Source: Rhodospirillaceae bacterium SYSU D60007 (GTDB taxonomy: Bacteria; Pseudomonadota; Alphaproteobacteria; Reyranellales; Reyranellaceae). From it: a stretch of 64,000 nucleotides of DNA. The DNA is taken from positions 124,001 to 188,000 of the forward strand of contig QOCQ01000002.1 in assembly GCA_003574685.1 (NCBI GenBank), read 5' to 3'. A program made the position numbers and the translations under genes. The notes under the pieces were generated by a model. That model made no database searches. It was not told the DNA's origin and was given only the letters and a program-made list of their open reading frames with translations. Below are positions 50,317-58,846 of this stretch, in pieces; positions within the stretch are counted from its first letter, which is position 1, and every line of letters starts with the position of its first letter.

Positions 50317-51747
50317 TCATTGGCCACCACCAGTGTGTTGCACCGCGGACACCGTCGGCGGTAACGCAGGACCGGCGCGAGGTTCGTCCAGCGACCGGTC
50401 GATTTCCTCGATCGAGCGGCCCCTGGTTTCGATGCCGAGGAAAAAGTACACGGCGCCGGCCATCGCAAACCAGCTCGCGAGATAGATGAACGCCGGCACG
50501 ATGTTGTCTACCGGCGCACCCGGTTTCAGCACGTCCGAGGCGCCGATGATCAGGGCCAGCCCCAGCGGCCCGATGATCTTGCCGATGCCGCCAAAGCCGT
50601 AGGCCGAGCCCATGCCGCTGGTGCGCAGGTGTGCCGGCCAAACCTCCGCTGCGTAGGGACCCACCACTGCGAAGCCGCCATCGGCGAAGAAGGCGGCAGC
50701 GATCAGCAGCAGCCAGTAGACAGAGATCCCGGCGAGGAACGCGTCATGGAAGATGCCGGCCAGCACCAGCAGCACGGCCGCGCCGAAGCCCAGAAGGCCC
50801 CCCGACACGCGCCGCCCCAGCCGCTCGGAGAACCAGGAAAAGCCGACACGGCCCACCATGCCGCCCAGGGTGATGACGAAGACCATCTTCGACGCCTCGG
50901 TGGGCGCGATATTCAGGATCGCCACGAACAGGGTCGGCGCCCACAGCGTGACACCATAGACGCCGGTCTGCGCGCCGAGATTGCCCAGCCACGATACAAT
51001 CAGGCTGCGGGGATACTTGAACAGCTCCAGCCATGAGGTACGCCGCTCGGCGACGTCCGCGGCTGTGGGAAGCGGCAAGCTTTGGGGCTCCACCTGCAGC
51101 GCCCAGGCAAGCGATGTGCGCGCCTCTTCGTAGCGGCCCATGCGCGCCAACCAGCGCGGCGACTCCGGTACCCAGATGCGCACCAGCAGGGTGAGGAACG
51201 CGGGCAGCACGCCGATCGCGAACAGCCCCTGCCAGCCGATCAGCGGCGTCAGGTAGCCGGCCAGCAGCGCGCCGATGCCAACACCTATGGGAATGAACAC
51301 CGTGACCAGGCCGCTCACGAACCCGCGCTTGGACGAGGGCACGAACTCCTGCACCAGCGGCAGATCCACGCAGTACAGCCCGCCAACGCCGAAACCGACG
51401 AAAAAGCGCATCACCGTCAGATAGAGCCAGCCATTCTCAGGCGTGAAGTAGAGCAGTCCGGTCGCCAGCGAGAAGTTCAGCACGGTGGCGATGAACACCT
51501 TGCGCCGGCCGATCCGGTCCGCCACCCAGCCCCAGATCGCCGCGCCGAGCATGGCACCGATGCCCGATGACAGCAGGATCACGGCCGACTGGCCATAGGT
51601 GAGCTGCCACGGTCCGATGATGAAGGCGAGTACGAAGCCAATGAGAAAATAGTCGAAGAACTCCAGCGCACCGCCGATGATGGCGGCAACGACGATCTTC
51701 TTCTGGTTGCCGGTGAGGGTTGTCTGCCGGTCGAGTACCTCGAACAT
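50317..51747 (-). CDS. MFS transporter, aromatic-acid/sugar symporter type
   Basis: The 476-residue protein has 12 predicted membrane segments. The MFS loop motif GWVADRIGRRKVF is in the first half and GRVGFSWFSERLGRR in the second, with PESPRWLARMGR before the central loop. The style resembles the metabolite:H+ symporter and aromatic-acid families. It is the first gene of a pair with the flavin monooxygenase and probably imports its substrate. The C-terminal 30 residues are polar and unusual. Confidence 0.88.
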   Translation of the reverse strand: MFEVLDRQTTLTGNQKKIVVAAIIGGALEFFDYFLIGFVLAFIIGPWQLTYGQSAVILLSSGIGAMLGAAIWGWVADRIGRRKVFIATVLNFSLATGLLYFTPENGWLYLTVMRFFVGFGVGGLYCVDLPLVQEFVPSSKRGFVSGLVTVFIPIGVGIGALLAGYLTPLIGWQGLFAIGVLPAFLTLLVRIWVPESPRWLARMGRYEEARTSLAWALQVEPQSLPLPTAADVAERRTSWLELFKYPRSLIVSWLGNLGAQTGVYGVTLWAPTLFVAILNIAPTEASKMVFVITLGGMVGRVGFSWFSERLGRRVSGGLLGFGAAVLLVLAGIFHDAFLAGISVYWLLLIAAAFFADGGFAVVGPYAAEVWPAHLRTSGMGSAYGFGGIGKIIGPLGLALIIGASDVLKPGAPVDNIVPAFIYLASWFAMAGAVYFFLGIETRGRSIEEIDRSLDEPRAGPALPPTVSAVQHTGGGQ

Positions 51748-51900
51748 CAGGTGCTCCGTCGGTGTTTCCTCCGACAGGCTCGCCCCTGTTGTCCGAGCGG
51801 ACGTTCACCTGTCGCGGAAACCGTAGGCCCTGAGAATTGCCGGTCGAAAGGCGTGGGCACGCAACACTGCCATGCGCCTCTCCGCCCGGCGGGGATTTAA

Positions 51901-52659
51901 TCACGGCAATGCTGTCAGGAATGCCGTCACCGCGCGATTGAAAGCTTCCGGCTGGTGCAGGTTTGCAGCGTGTCCTGCGCCCGGGACCACCACCTTGCTC
52001 GCACCCCTGATCTTCGTTGCCATGTAGTCAGTGGCGGCCAGGAAGTTCTTGTCGTCCGCGCCCACGAGTACCAGCGTCGGCACGGCGATGCGCTCCAGCG
52101 AGCGGATCACGCGATCGTCGGCCTGGGCCAACATGCCGCGCGCGGCACGTGCCAGCCCGTCGGCCGAGCGGTGCCGGCTGGTCCGCACCTCCTCGCTGCT
52201 GCCCAGCGCCGCCAGTCCCTTCGTCTCCAGATTGGCCGCGCGCTGCTGTGCGGTCTCGTTCCACGACTGGCGCGCCTGGTCGTTCTTGAACCCCGGCCCG
52301 GTGTCGAACAGCATCAGCGCGCGCGTCATGTCGGGATGCGTGGCATGAAACGCCAGCGACATGTAGCCGCCCAGCGACAGCCCGGCGATGACCGCGCGCG
52401 AAGCCCCGCAGGCGCGCAGGATCGCCGCCATGTCCTCGACCGTCAGCGTCTCGGAATAGGCCTGCGGATCGGCCGGATAGTCCGACTCGCCATGCCCGCG
52501 CATGTCCCAGACGATCACCTGCCAGCGGTCCTTCAGCGCCGCGATCTGGCCATCCCACATGCGGCACGTCGCGCTGTAGCCGTGGCTCAGCAGCACCGGC
52601 GGCCCGGCGCCATGAACCTCGTAGTGGATGCGCACGCCATTGCGGTCGAGCATCGGCAT
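51901..52659 (-). CDS. Alpha/beta-hydrolase
   Basis: The 252-residue protein has a complete triad layout: VLLSHGYSATCRMWDGQI, VIVWDMRGHGESDYP, and VIAGLSLGGYMSLAF with nucleophile Ser. The acid is in LVLVGADDKNFLAAT and the histidine in VPGAGHAANLHQPEAF. It belongs to the 3-oxoadipate enol-lactonase/carboxylesterase style. A short leader precedes it, and it is divergent from the SDR gene across a 145-base gap. The substrate is unknown. Confidence 0.88.
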   Translation of the reverse strand: MPMLDRNGVRIHYEVHGAGPPVLLSHGYSATCRMWDGQIAALKDRWQVIVWDMRGHGESDYPADPQAYSETLTVEDMAAILRACGASRAVIAGLSLGGYMSLAFHATHPDMTRALMLFDTGPGFKNDQARQSWNETAQQRAANLETKGLAALGSSEEVRTSRHRSADGLARAARGMLAQADDRVIRSLERIAVPTLVLVGADDKNFLAATDYMATKIRGASKVVVPGAGHAANLHQPEAFNRAVTAFLTALP

Positions 52660-52804
52660 CGGCGTTTCCCCTCTTTCGCTGTGCCATCAGCATAGGCGAA
52701 GGATCGTGCACCCGTCCCGCCGCGCCGCTGCATGGCTGCCAGCAGCGCAAGAACGGGGTTCCTGGTCTATCGTCCTGCGCACGGGGCTCAACGGGAGAGA
52801 CATC

Positions 52805-53611
52805 ATGGGACAGCTTGAAGGCCGGGTTGCGATCGTCACGGGCGGTGCGTCGGGTATCGGTGCGGCCTGCGCCGAAACGCTGGCACGCGAAGGCGTGGCC
52901 GTCGTTGTTACCGACCTCGACGATACGGGCGGCAAGGCCGTGGCGGCACGCATCGCGGCAGCCGGTGGCCGGGCGCTGTTCCTGCACCAGGACGTGACCG
53001 ACGAGGCGCGCTGGGCGGAAGTGGTGACTGAGACAGAAAGGGCATATGGCCGGCTCGACATCCTGGTCGCCAATGCCGGTATCGGCATCTCCACGCTCAG
53101 CATCGCCGAGATGTCGCTTGCCGACTGGCGGCGGCAGACCGCGATCAACATCGATGGCGTGTTCCTGTCGGTGAAGCACTGCCTGCCGGCGATGCGGCGC
53201 GGCGGGCGCGGCGGCTCGATCATCATGATCTCATCGGTGGCCGGCCTGCGCGGTTCGCCGACTCTGGCCGGATATTCCGCCACCAAGGGGGCGGTACGCC
53301 TGTTCGCGAAGTCGATCGCCATGGAATGCGCCGCCACGGGCGATGGCATCCGCGTGAACTCCGTACATCCCGGCATCATCGACACGCCGATCTGGACCAA
53401 GCTGCCGCTCAGCGCCGGCAGCGGCCGCAACGCGCCCATCGATCCGCATGAGCTCGCGAAAATCGGCGCGCCGCTGGGCCGCGCCGGCACACCGCAGGAC
53501 ATCGCCAACGGCGTGCTGTTCCTCGCCTCCGACCAGTCCAGCTACATGACCGGCGCCGAGCTGGTGATAGACGGCGGCATCATGGCCGGCACTGCCGTGC
53601 GCCGCACGTAA
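52805..53611 (+). CDS. Short-chain dehydrogenase/reductase
   Basis: The 268-residue SDR has the coenzyme motif VTGGASGIGAACA (TGxxxGIG), the LVANAGIGISTLS (NAG) strand, the active-site serine in IIMISSVAGLRG, and the YSATK catalytic tyrosine-lysine pair in AGYSATKGAVRLFAK. It ends with VIDGGIMAG, a C-terminal feature of classical SDRs. The D at the end of the second strand (VTDLDD) suggests NAD preference. The substrate is unknown. GGGAGAG precedes the ATG at 52805. Confidence 0.92.
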   Translation: MGQLEGRVAIVTGGASGIGAACAETLAREGVAVVVTDLDDTGGKAVAARIAAAGGRALFLHQDVTDEARWAEVVTETERAYGRLDILVANAGIGISTLSIAEMSLADWRRQTAINIDGVFLSVKHCLPAMRRGGRGGSIIMISSVAGLRGSPTLAGYSATKGAVRLFAKSIAMECAATGDGIRVNSVHPGIIDTPIWTKLPLSAGSGRNAPIDPHELAKIGAPLGRAGTPQDIANGVLFLASDQSSYMTGAELVIDGGIMAGTAVRRT

Positions 53612-53668
53612 GCCTGCCGCCTCCAAGCCCTCCTTATTGCGGCGATTAGAAGAAACAATTGGGCCGCA

Positions 53669-53693
53669 GCGCCGGTATCGACGATACCGGCGC
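53669..53693. repeat. Perfect 11-bp inverted repeat before the peroxidase gene
   Basis: GCGCCGGTATC-GAC-GATACCGGCGC forms a stable hairpin with a three-base loop, 63 bases before the di-haem protein start and 58 after the SDR stop. There is no T-run, so it may be a factor-dependent terminator for the SDR gene or an operator. Confidence 0.6.
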
Positions 53694-53755
53694 CGGCTTA
53701 GTAGGCAGCACGTGTTGCTTCCCGCGAGCCAAACAGGGACACGGCGGGGCAAGCG

Positions 53756-54829
53756 GTGAAGCGCGAAGTGACAGGAGGCGGCCCGTGGCACCAGGCGGTG
53801 CTGCTGGCGACGGCGGTGGCGGCCAGCGTGGCGCTGGCCTTGCACCTCGTTTCCACTGCACGCACGCAGCCGCCCGCGCCCTTCGACATGCTGGCGGCCA
53901 AGGCCGCTTTCCAGCGCCCGCCGCCTGCGCCGATCGCCAATCCGCCGCTGGCCGAGCTGGGGCGGCTGCTGTTCTGGGACCCGCGCCTTTCCGCTTCGGG
54001 CCGCACGAGCTGCGTGAGCTGCCATCAGCCGTGGCTGGGATGGGCCACGACCGAGGCACGCAGCCGCAGCGATTCGGGCGCACCGACGCCGCGCAAGTCG
54101 CAGCCGCTGATCGGCATCGGCTACGCCGCCGACCTGCCTGGTGGCTGGGATGGCGCCCGGTCCTCTCTGCGGGCGCATGTCAGGGCGTCGCTCACCGTCG
54201 GCGCGATGTCGGCCGGTATTCCCGGTGCCGACCCGGAAGCCGAAGCGATCATGGCGCGCCTGCGCACCATCCCGGAATATGTGGCGATGTTCGCCGGTGC
54301 CCTGCCTGGCGCGCCCATTGATCTCGACGCCGTCGCGCGGGCGATCGATGCTTATGCCCGCACGCTGGAACCGGGCGTCGCTCCCTTCGACCGCTGGATC
54401 TGGGGCGACGAGGACGCGATCTCCGCTTCGGCCAAGCGCGGCTTCGTGCTGTTCAACACGAAGGCCCGCTGCGCCACGTGCCACGCCGGCTGGCGCTTCA
54501 CGGACGACAGCTTCCACGACATCGGCCTGCCCACCACCGACCGCGGCCGCGGCAAGCACGTGACGGATGTCGCGGCCATGCTGTTCGCGTTCAAGACCCC
54601 GACGCTGCGCTCGGTCGCGCTGCGGCCGCCCTACATGCACGACGCCTCGCTGGTCAGCCTCTATGACGTCGTGGCGCACTACGAGTCCGGCGGCGTCGCC
54701 CGCCCCGGCCGCGCCATCGGGCCGCTGACGCTCAACGAGCCGCAGCGGCTGGACCTGATCGCTTTCCTGCAAACCCTCACCGGCGTCCGCGAGGGCGAGG
54801 CCCCGCCACGGTTACCGGCGGTGGAGTAA
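53756..54829 (+). CDS. Di-haem cytochrome c peroxidase/MauG-type protein
   Basis: The 357-residue protein has an N-terminal membrane or signal segment (VLLATAVAASVALALHLV) and two haem c sites, CVSCH at about 82-86 and CATCH at about 242-246. LGRLLFWDPRLSASGRTSC and LRSVALRPPYMHDASLVSLYDVV match the CCP/MauG family, and the second domain's MHD-type axial region is present. It would reduce peroxide or carry out MauG-like oxidative maturation in the periplasm. The start is a GTG at 53756. It stands alone. Confidence 0.86.
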   Translation: MKREVTGGGPWHQAVLLATAVAASVALALHLVSTARTQPPAPFDMLAAKAAFQRPPPAPIANPPLAELGRLLFWDPRLSASGRTSCVSCHQPWLGWATTEARSRSDSGAPTPRKSQPLIGIGYAADLPGGWDGARSSLRAHVRASLTVGAMSAGIPGADPEAEAIMARLRTIPEYVAMFAGALPGAPIDLDAVARAIDAYARTLEPGVAPFDRWIWGDEDAISASAKRGFVLFNTKARCATCHAGWRFTDDSFHDIGLPTTDRGRGKHVTDVAAMLFAFKTPTLRSVALRPPYMHDASLVSLYDVVAHYESGGVARPGRAIGPLTLNEPQRLDLIAFLQTLTGVREGEAPPRLPAVE

Positions 54830-54880
54830 ATGTGCTGGGGCCGGAGGGTTAGCCTGTTCTCTTCTGTACTCAATGCTCCC

Positions 54881-54910
54881 TTGAACCGGCGAACATCTTG
54901 CAGTTTAAAT
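54881..54910 (+). promoter_or_regulatory. Candidate promoter of the AT-richer gene at 54974
   Basis: TTGAAC at 54881-54886 and TTAAAT at 54905-54910 are 18 bases apart, upstream of the start at 54974. The region is much more AT-rich than the surroundings. Confidence 0.4.
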
Positions 54911-54973
54911 ATTCACAGCATGCTGAACTTCAGCCATACTTCTGTGCTACTCAATTGAGCGAGGTTTCAAAGG

Positions 54974-56266
54974 GTGCCTGCTCGTTCATCTAGCGGCGTG
55001 GTTCGACTGACGGCATGGGACCGATCGCTGATCGAACGATATCTGTTGTTCTATGAGGATCTGCACCACGGGAGGCGACAACCAACCACGGAAGCGCAGC
55101 GACATTTCGTTCGCTTCTGCCGTGCGGAAACACGGCCAAGAACTCAGCACGAGATTGCCTACCACCGCTACCTGACTCAGTGCACGACGAGCAGGACATC
55201 ACCGGAACGTCCGGCCGCCGAACTCGCTATCGCGGCAAGTCCCCCCTCACCTGCGCCCGGGAAGCCACGGGAATTCGACAAGGGAAACGTAATCTCTTCT
55301 CAAGACCAGCGCATACAGATCATTGACCAGATTGAAGAGGTACAAATCCAGACCCCGAGGCGTTCACTTGCCTCGAATATCCTGGAGGAGCTGAAGGACC
55401 AATACCGTTCGCGCCGCAAGTGGATCTCTGGTTTGACGGCGGATGCTGCGATGTGGGTAAACACGCTGATCGCGCAAGACTTCCTGACAAAGGATATCGA
55501 GCGTTGGATGGGAAGTCAGTGGAACACCCTGACAGACGTATACACCCGCGCCATGGATGGGGATTTTGCTGCCGGTTTAAAGGGAGGCGTTGGCTACATT
55601 GACCCAGAGATCCATCGACTTCTTGAAGGTCATACGCTTCCTAGCGCGTGGCGCGCCATCAGTGATGCGTTGCCGGATCGAAGCCATGCTGAAAACTTCG
55701 TTGGCATGGTAAAAGCTCTTGCGAGCGATTTAACGTCAATGGTCGGCCTGCCAATCCTCACGTTGTCAAAGGAAAGCGCGCAGGCGTTCGGGGAGACTGC
55801 CGCGTCAATAGGCATTCCCAGACTCTGGTTGAACGACGCATTGCACTACAACGCACTCGAATTGTTCGGCAGCGCGATTCCGGTCCTTGCCCTCTTGCTA
55901 GACTGGAATACGGACGACAAAGAGAGGTTCGCGCGGCTGGCTGGAAGTCTTGGCGTGACCGCGGTAGCTGGGGGTAGTCCTATAGGTGCTTTGGTTTGCC
56001 TAGTGGTTCTCGCCCGATCCTACACGGACGCTCGCGGCAGCCAAAGCCGCCTTGATTGGATCGAGGCAATAGCTCATGGCGGAATTCTGAGTTGTATCGT
56101 TCTCGTTTCGAGCGCCGCCATTGCTGGGCCAGCATGGATCGGCTTGGCGACGGGGGTTGTGCTTGCAATGGTGTTGTCGGACCATGGCCGTGTCGTCCCC
56201 GTGAGCGAGCTTGTGACATTCGTGCGGCGGCAACTCACCTCAAAACGAGCCATCGTCACTGTATAG
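54974..56266 (+). CDS. Uncharacterised membrane protein with DUF413/MaoP-like N-terminus
   Basis: The 430-residue protein has an N-terminal domain (about 15-70) with SLIERYLLFYEDLHHGRRQP, then FVRFCRAE and HEIAYHRYL, which resembles DUF413/MaoP-type small domains. A polar linker, a charged helical centre, and two or three C-terminal hydrophobic segments (IGALVCLVVLARSY; a long one around IAHGGILSCIVLVSSAAIAG and IGLATGVVLAMVLSD) follow. Codons and base content are noticeably more AT-rich than all neighbours, suggesting recent transfer. The GTG start has GAGG about ten bases before. Function is unknown; a stress or defence role cannot be excluded. Confidence 0.62.
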   Translation: MPARSSSGVVRLTAWDRSLIERYLLFYEDLHHGRRQPTTEAQRHFVRFCRAETRPRTQHEIAYHRYLTQCTTSRTSPERPAAELAIAASPPSPAPGKPREFDKGNVISSQDQRIQIIDQIEEVQIQTPRRSLASNILEELKDQYRSRRKWISGLTADAAMWVNTLIAQDFLTKDIERWMGSQWNTLTDVYTRAMDGDFAAGLKGGVGYIDPEIHRLLEGHTLPSAWRAISDALPDRSHAENFVGMVKALASDLTSMVGLPILTLSKESAQAFGETAASIGIPRLWLNDALHYNALELFGSAIPVLALLLDWNTDDKERFARLAGSLGVTAVAGGSPIGALVCLVVLARSYTDARGSQSRLDWIEAIAHGGILSCIVLVSSAAIAGPAWIGLATGVVLAMVLSDHGRVVPVSELVTFVRRQLTSKRAIVTV

Positions 56267-56305
56267 CGACGTGGTTCGGTAAACGGCAACATTCACAAAA
56301 ATCGG

Positions 56306-56828
56306 TTACCGCCGCGGCTTGCGGTGTTGGGGCACGGGCACGCGGGCGGAGAAGGCCCAGGTGTCGTTCAGCTCCACGCGCTTCTCGACCGGATCCGGCG
56401 GAACGGCGATTGGCCCTTGTGGCGGCGGTTCGGCGGGATCGGCCGCATCGGGACCCCGGCTCTGCCGCCGGCGTCGACCCGTTTCAGGCTGATGCGCGAG
56501 TTGTCACCCTTGAGGATGGAGAGCGCGTCGCGCGTCATGACCAGCGTGAGCACCTCATCCGGGGCATAGGCGCCGGCCACCTTCCGCAGCACGTCGCCGC
56601 TCACCTGCACGCGGCCGGGCCAGTGCCTCGTCGCCCGCACGGCATGGCGGCGAGCCCATAGGCGGCCTCGCAAATCGTCAGCAGCCTGCTGTCAGAGTCG
56701 AACGTGATCGACACCGGCTGGCCTTTCAGCCGCCGGGGATCGCCGCGCCGGCGGCGCGCGAGTGCGGCGATGGTGATAGGCTCGACAAGCGCATCCGCGG
56801 TGATCTGGATCAGGCCATTGGCTTGCAT
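56306..56828 (-). pseudogene. Small gene with two frameshifts
   Basis: Three minus-strand frames read as one protein. From ATG 56828, MQANGLIQITADALVEPITI runs to about 56645. A second frame gives VQVSGDVLRKVAGAYAPDEV and LTLVMTRDALSILKGDNSR to about 56470. A third ends PPDPVEKRVELNDTWAF, SARVPVPQHRKPRR and a TAA at 56306. Each junction needs one missing base. No domain is recognised, but the pieces together look like an intact protein of about 170 residues. Decay or sequencing error are both possible. GGGAG lies just before the start. Confidence 0.55.
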
Positions 56829-56834
56829 GGCGAG

Positions 56835-56909
56835 TCACAGCTCCCACAGGATCGTCAGGATAAGGATGCCAAGGGCGATCTCCAGCAGCACGAGCAGCAA
56901 CCGGCCCAT
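56835..56909 (-). CDS. Candidate 24-residue single-span membrane peptide
   Basis: An ATG at 56909 with GGAGG five bases upstream opens a frame of 24 codons, MGRLLLVLLEIALGILILTI and four more residues, ending in a TGA at 56835. Nearly every residue is hydrophobic, so the product would be one membrane helix. It lies between the lipoprotein gene and the frameshifted gene, with gaps of 13 and 6 bases, as if part of one operon. Conservation has not been tested. Confidence 0.5.
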   Translation of the reverse strand: MGRLLLVLLEIALGILILTILWEL

Positions 56910-56922
56910 CACGCCTCCCGCG

Positions 56923-57357
56923 CTACTGCGGTGGAGCGCTGGCGGGTGCCGGCGGCGGCGCGGCCACGGTCGTGACGTTGCCCGGCGGCGCCACGGGCGG
57001 TGGCGGTGGCGCGCAGAGCCTCACCTTCATCGACTGGTCGACGGCGTCGTACTCGCCCTTCAGCCGGCCCAGCTCGTCCGTGCGGTCGCGCGTGGCGGCA
57101 AGCCCGAACAGGGCCGGCCAGAACAGGATGAGGCCGACGGTCATCATCGCGGCATCGGCATTGGCGTTCTCGCGCTGAAGACCGGAGACGCGCTGCACTT
57201 CGGAATGCAGCCGGTTGCGCTCCTCGACGAGTTGCTCGCAGTTCCACGACTGGTAGGTCTGCGGGCTGACATAGCGCGCGTCGATCGACGACGGGTGGCT
57301 GGCGCAACCGGCCTGGAGCAGGCACAGTCCGACCTTGGCGGCATTGGCAAGACGCAT
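56923..57357 (-). CDS. Small hypothetical lipoprotein
   Basis: The 144-residue protein begins with a short hydrophobic stretch and a lipobox-like LLQAGC followed by ASHPSSIDARYVSP. Next comes the QTYQSWNCEQLVEERNRLHS segment and a helix, then a membrane segment (AAMMTVGLILFWPALFGL), and a Pro/Ala-rich tail (APPPPPVAPPG). The YVSP-x-Y-x-x-x-x-C layout is found in many small uncharacterised bacterial lipoproteins. It probably sits in a membrane facing the periplasm. It heads the minus-strand group with the 24-residue frame and the frameshifted gene. Confidence 0.65.
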   Translation of the reverse strand: MRLANAAKVGLCLLQAGCASHPSSIDARYVSPQTYQSWNCEQLVEERNRLHSEVQRVSGLQRENANADAAMMTVGLILFWPALFGLAATRDRTDELGRLKGEYDAVDQSMKVRLCAPPPPPVAPPGNVTTVAAPPPAPASAPPQ

Positions 57358-57443
57358 GATGGTTCCCCCTCACATGACGCCGCCAACATGCTGCATGGGG
57401 GTGTCAAAAGCGGCTACCTCTCACACGCGCGGAGGGAGAGCAC

Positions 57444-57803
57444 ATGCAGCAGACCGACATCGCGGCCATCGAGAGCTGGCATGCGCACGTCTATTTCGAT
57501 GCCGGGAGCCGCGACCAGGCACACGGATTGCGCGAGGCGATCATGGTGCGCTTTGCGGGCCGCATGGAGATGGGCCGCTTCCATGAGCGCCTCGTCGGAC
57601 CGCATCCGCGGTGGAGCTATCAGATCGCCTTCGCGCCGGCCGCGTTCACCGAAATCATTTCGTGGCTGGTGCTGAACCGCGGCGAGCTGGTGGTGTTCAC
57701 GCATCCCAACACCGGCGATGCGCTGGGCGACCACCGCGATCGCGCCATCTGGATGGGCGACTGCCTGGCGCTGAACCTCGACGCCCTGCGCGCGGCGACC
57801 TGA
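57444..57803 (+). CDS. DOPA 4,5-dioxygenase-family protein
   Basis: The 119-residue protein has the family's histidine motifs: SWHAHVYFDAGSRDQA near the start, VGPHPRWSYQIAF in the middle, and VVFTHPNTGDALGDHRDRA near the end. The histidines are likely metal ligands for extradiol-type ring cleavage of DOPA-like catechols. Bacterial members of this size are common but mostly untested. It is followed 12 bases later by the CinA-like gene. Confidence 0.85.
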   Translation: MQQTDIAAIESWHAHVYFDAGSRDQAHGLREAIMVRFAGRMEMGRFHERLVGPHPRWSYQIAFAPAAFTEIISWLVLNRGELVVFTHPNTGDALGDHRDRAIWMGDCLALNLDALRAAT

Positions 57804-57815
57804 CGGAGAAAGACG

Positions 57816-58298
57816 ATGCAGACCCTGCTGCCCCAGGCCGAACGGATCGGCGCCCTGCTGAAGGCGCGCGATGAGACGATTGCGGTGTGCGAATCCTCGA
57901 TCGGCGGCCTGTTGTCGGCGGCACTGCTGTCGGTGCCGGGCGCCTCCGCTTATTACATCAGCGGCGCGGTGGTTTACACACGCGCCGGCGGGGATGCGCT
58001 GCTGGCGATCCCGCCCGAGGCGCGCCAGGGCCTGCGCGCCGCAACCGAGCCCTATGCGCTGCTGATGGCGCGCACCATCCGCGCGCGGCTGGGCGCCACC
58101 TGGGGCGTGGCCGAGACCGGCGCCAGCGGCCCGACCGGCAACCGCTACGGCGATGCGGCGGGGCATGCCTGCATCGCCGTCGTCGGACCGGCAGAGAAAT
58201 CGCTCACCATCGAGACCGGCAGCACCGACCGGATCGCCAACATGCGCGCCTTCGCCGCCGCCGCGCTCGACCTGCTGGAGCAGACGCTGCGCGGATGA
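57816..58298 (+). CDS. CinA-family nicotinamide-nucleotide amidohydrolase domain protein
   Basis: The 160-residue protein corresponds to the C-terminal domain of CinA (PncC-like): VCESSIGGLLSAALLSVPGASAYY, then GAVVYTRAGGDALL, then WGVAETGASGPTGNRYGDAAG with the active-site loop. These enzymes deamidate nicotinamide mononucleotide to nicotinate mononucleotide in NAD recycling. It differs from standard PncC in opening with MQTLLPQAERIG. It is the second gene of a pair with the DOPA-dioxygenase-like gene. Confidence 0.86.
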   Translation: MQTLLPQAERIGALLKARDETIAVCESSIGGLLSAALLSVPGASAYYISGAVVYTRAGGDALLAIPPEARQGLRAATEPYALLMARTIRARLGATWGVAETGASGPTGNRYGDAAGHACIAVVGPAEKSLTIETGSTDRIANMRAFAAAALDLLEQTLRG

Positions 58299-58318
58299 GC
58301 GTTCCCGGGCGGGCCAGG

Positions 58319-58410
58319 GAGACACTTTGAGACAGGTACGGAGAGACACTCGGAGACAGATACGGAGACACTGTGAGACAGGTGCGGGGAGACACTCCGA
58401 GGCAGGTACG
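58319..58410. repeat. Four tandem 22-base units
   Basis: Copies at 58319-58340, 58343-58364, 58365-58386 and 58389-58410 follow the pattern GAGACACT-NN-GAGACAGGTACG with one to three differences, separated by zero or two bases. A fifth related copy lies at 58594-58615, beyond an inverted repeat. The spacers are far too short for a CRISPR array. Their function is unknown. Confidence 0.7.
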
Positions 58411-58452
58411 GCAGTATTGGGGCACATGAATTTGGGCCTGCGCGTTCGTGGG

Positions 58453-58593
58453 CCTTCCCCCGGAGGGGGAAGGTGGCGCGCCAGCGCCGGAAGGGGGATG
58501 CCGCGGCAAGCACGGCGTCTGAATACGGGGCTCCGAGCGCGTTGAGACATCCCCCTTCCGCCCTTCGGGCACCTTCCCCCCTCCGGGGGAAGG
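58453..58593. repeat. Inverted repeat of the CCTTCCCCCGGAGGGGGAAGG family
   Basis: The left palindrome (58453-58473) and the right palindrome (58572-58593) frame arms with GGCGCGCCAGCGCCGGAAGG and CCTTCCGCCCTTCGGGCACC. The arrangement copies that at 26013-26149 closely, including the GGTGGCGCGCCAGCG segment, so these are two members of one dispersed element. Confidence 0.75.
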
Positions 58594-58770
58594 GAGACAC
58601 CTTGAGACAGGATAGAACAGGCAACTCCGCCTTCTCGTATCCCGCGGCAGCGTCGCCAGGACGCCGCTCGGCCGTCTGCCCGCGCATCTGCCCCATCGCC
58701 CTTGCTTCCAAAGGGATGCGATGGATGTACCATAGACTTATGGAAATTGCAAGCCTGGTGTGCTGTTCTC

Positions 58771-58846
58771 CGTCATCCCGAGCGCAGCGAGCGGCCTCCT
58801 GCGACCGATGTGCTGCGCGCAGTCCCTCGCTGTGCTCGGGATGACG
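58771..58846. repeat. Inverted repeat of the GAGCGAAGCGAGG family
   Basis: Arms at 58771-58791 (CGTCATCCCGAGCGCAGCGAG) and 58826-58846 are reverse complements with one mismatch. The core matches the elements at 46911-47000 and, more distantly, 4161. It lies in the gene-free interval. Confidence 0.7.

Noticed and set aside
58319-58410. CRISPR-like array
   Set aside because: The spacing between units is 0-2 bases and there are only four units, so no spacers exist.
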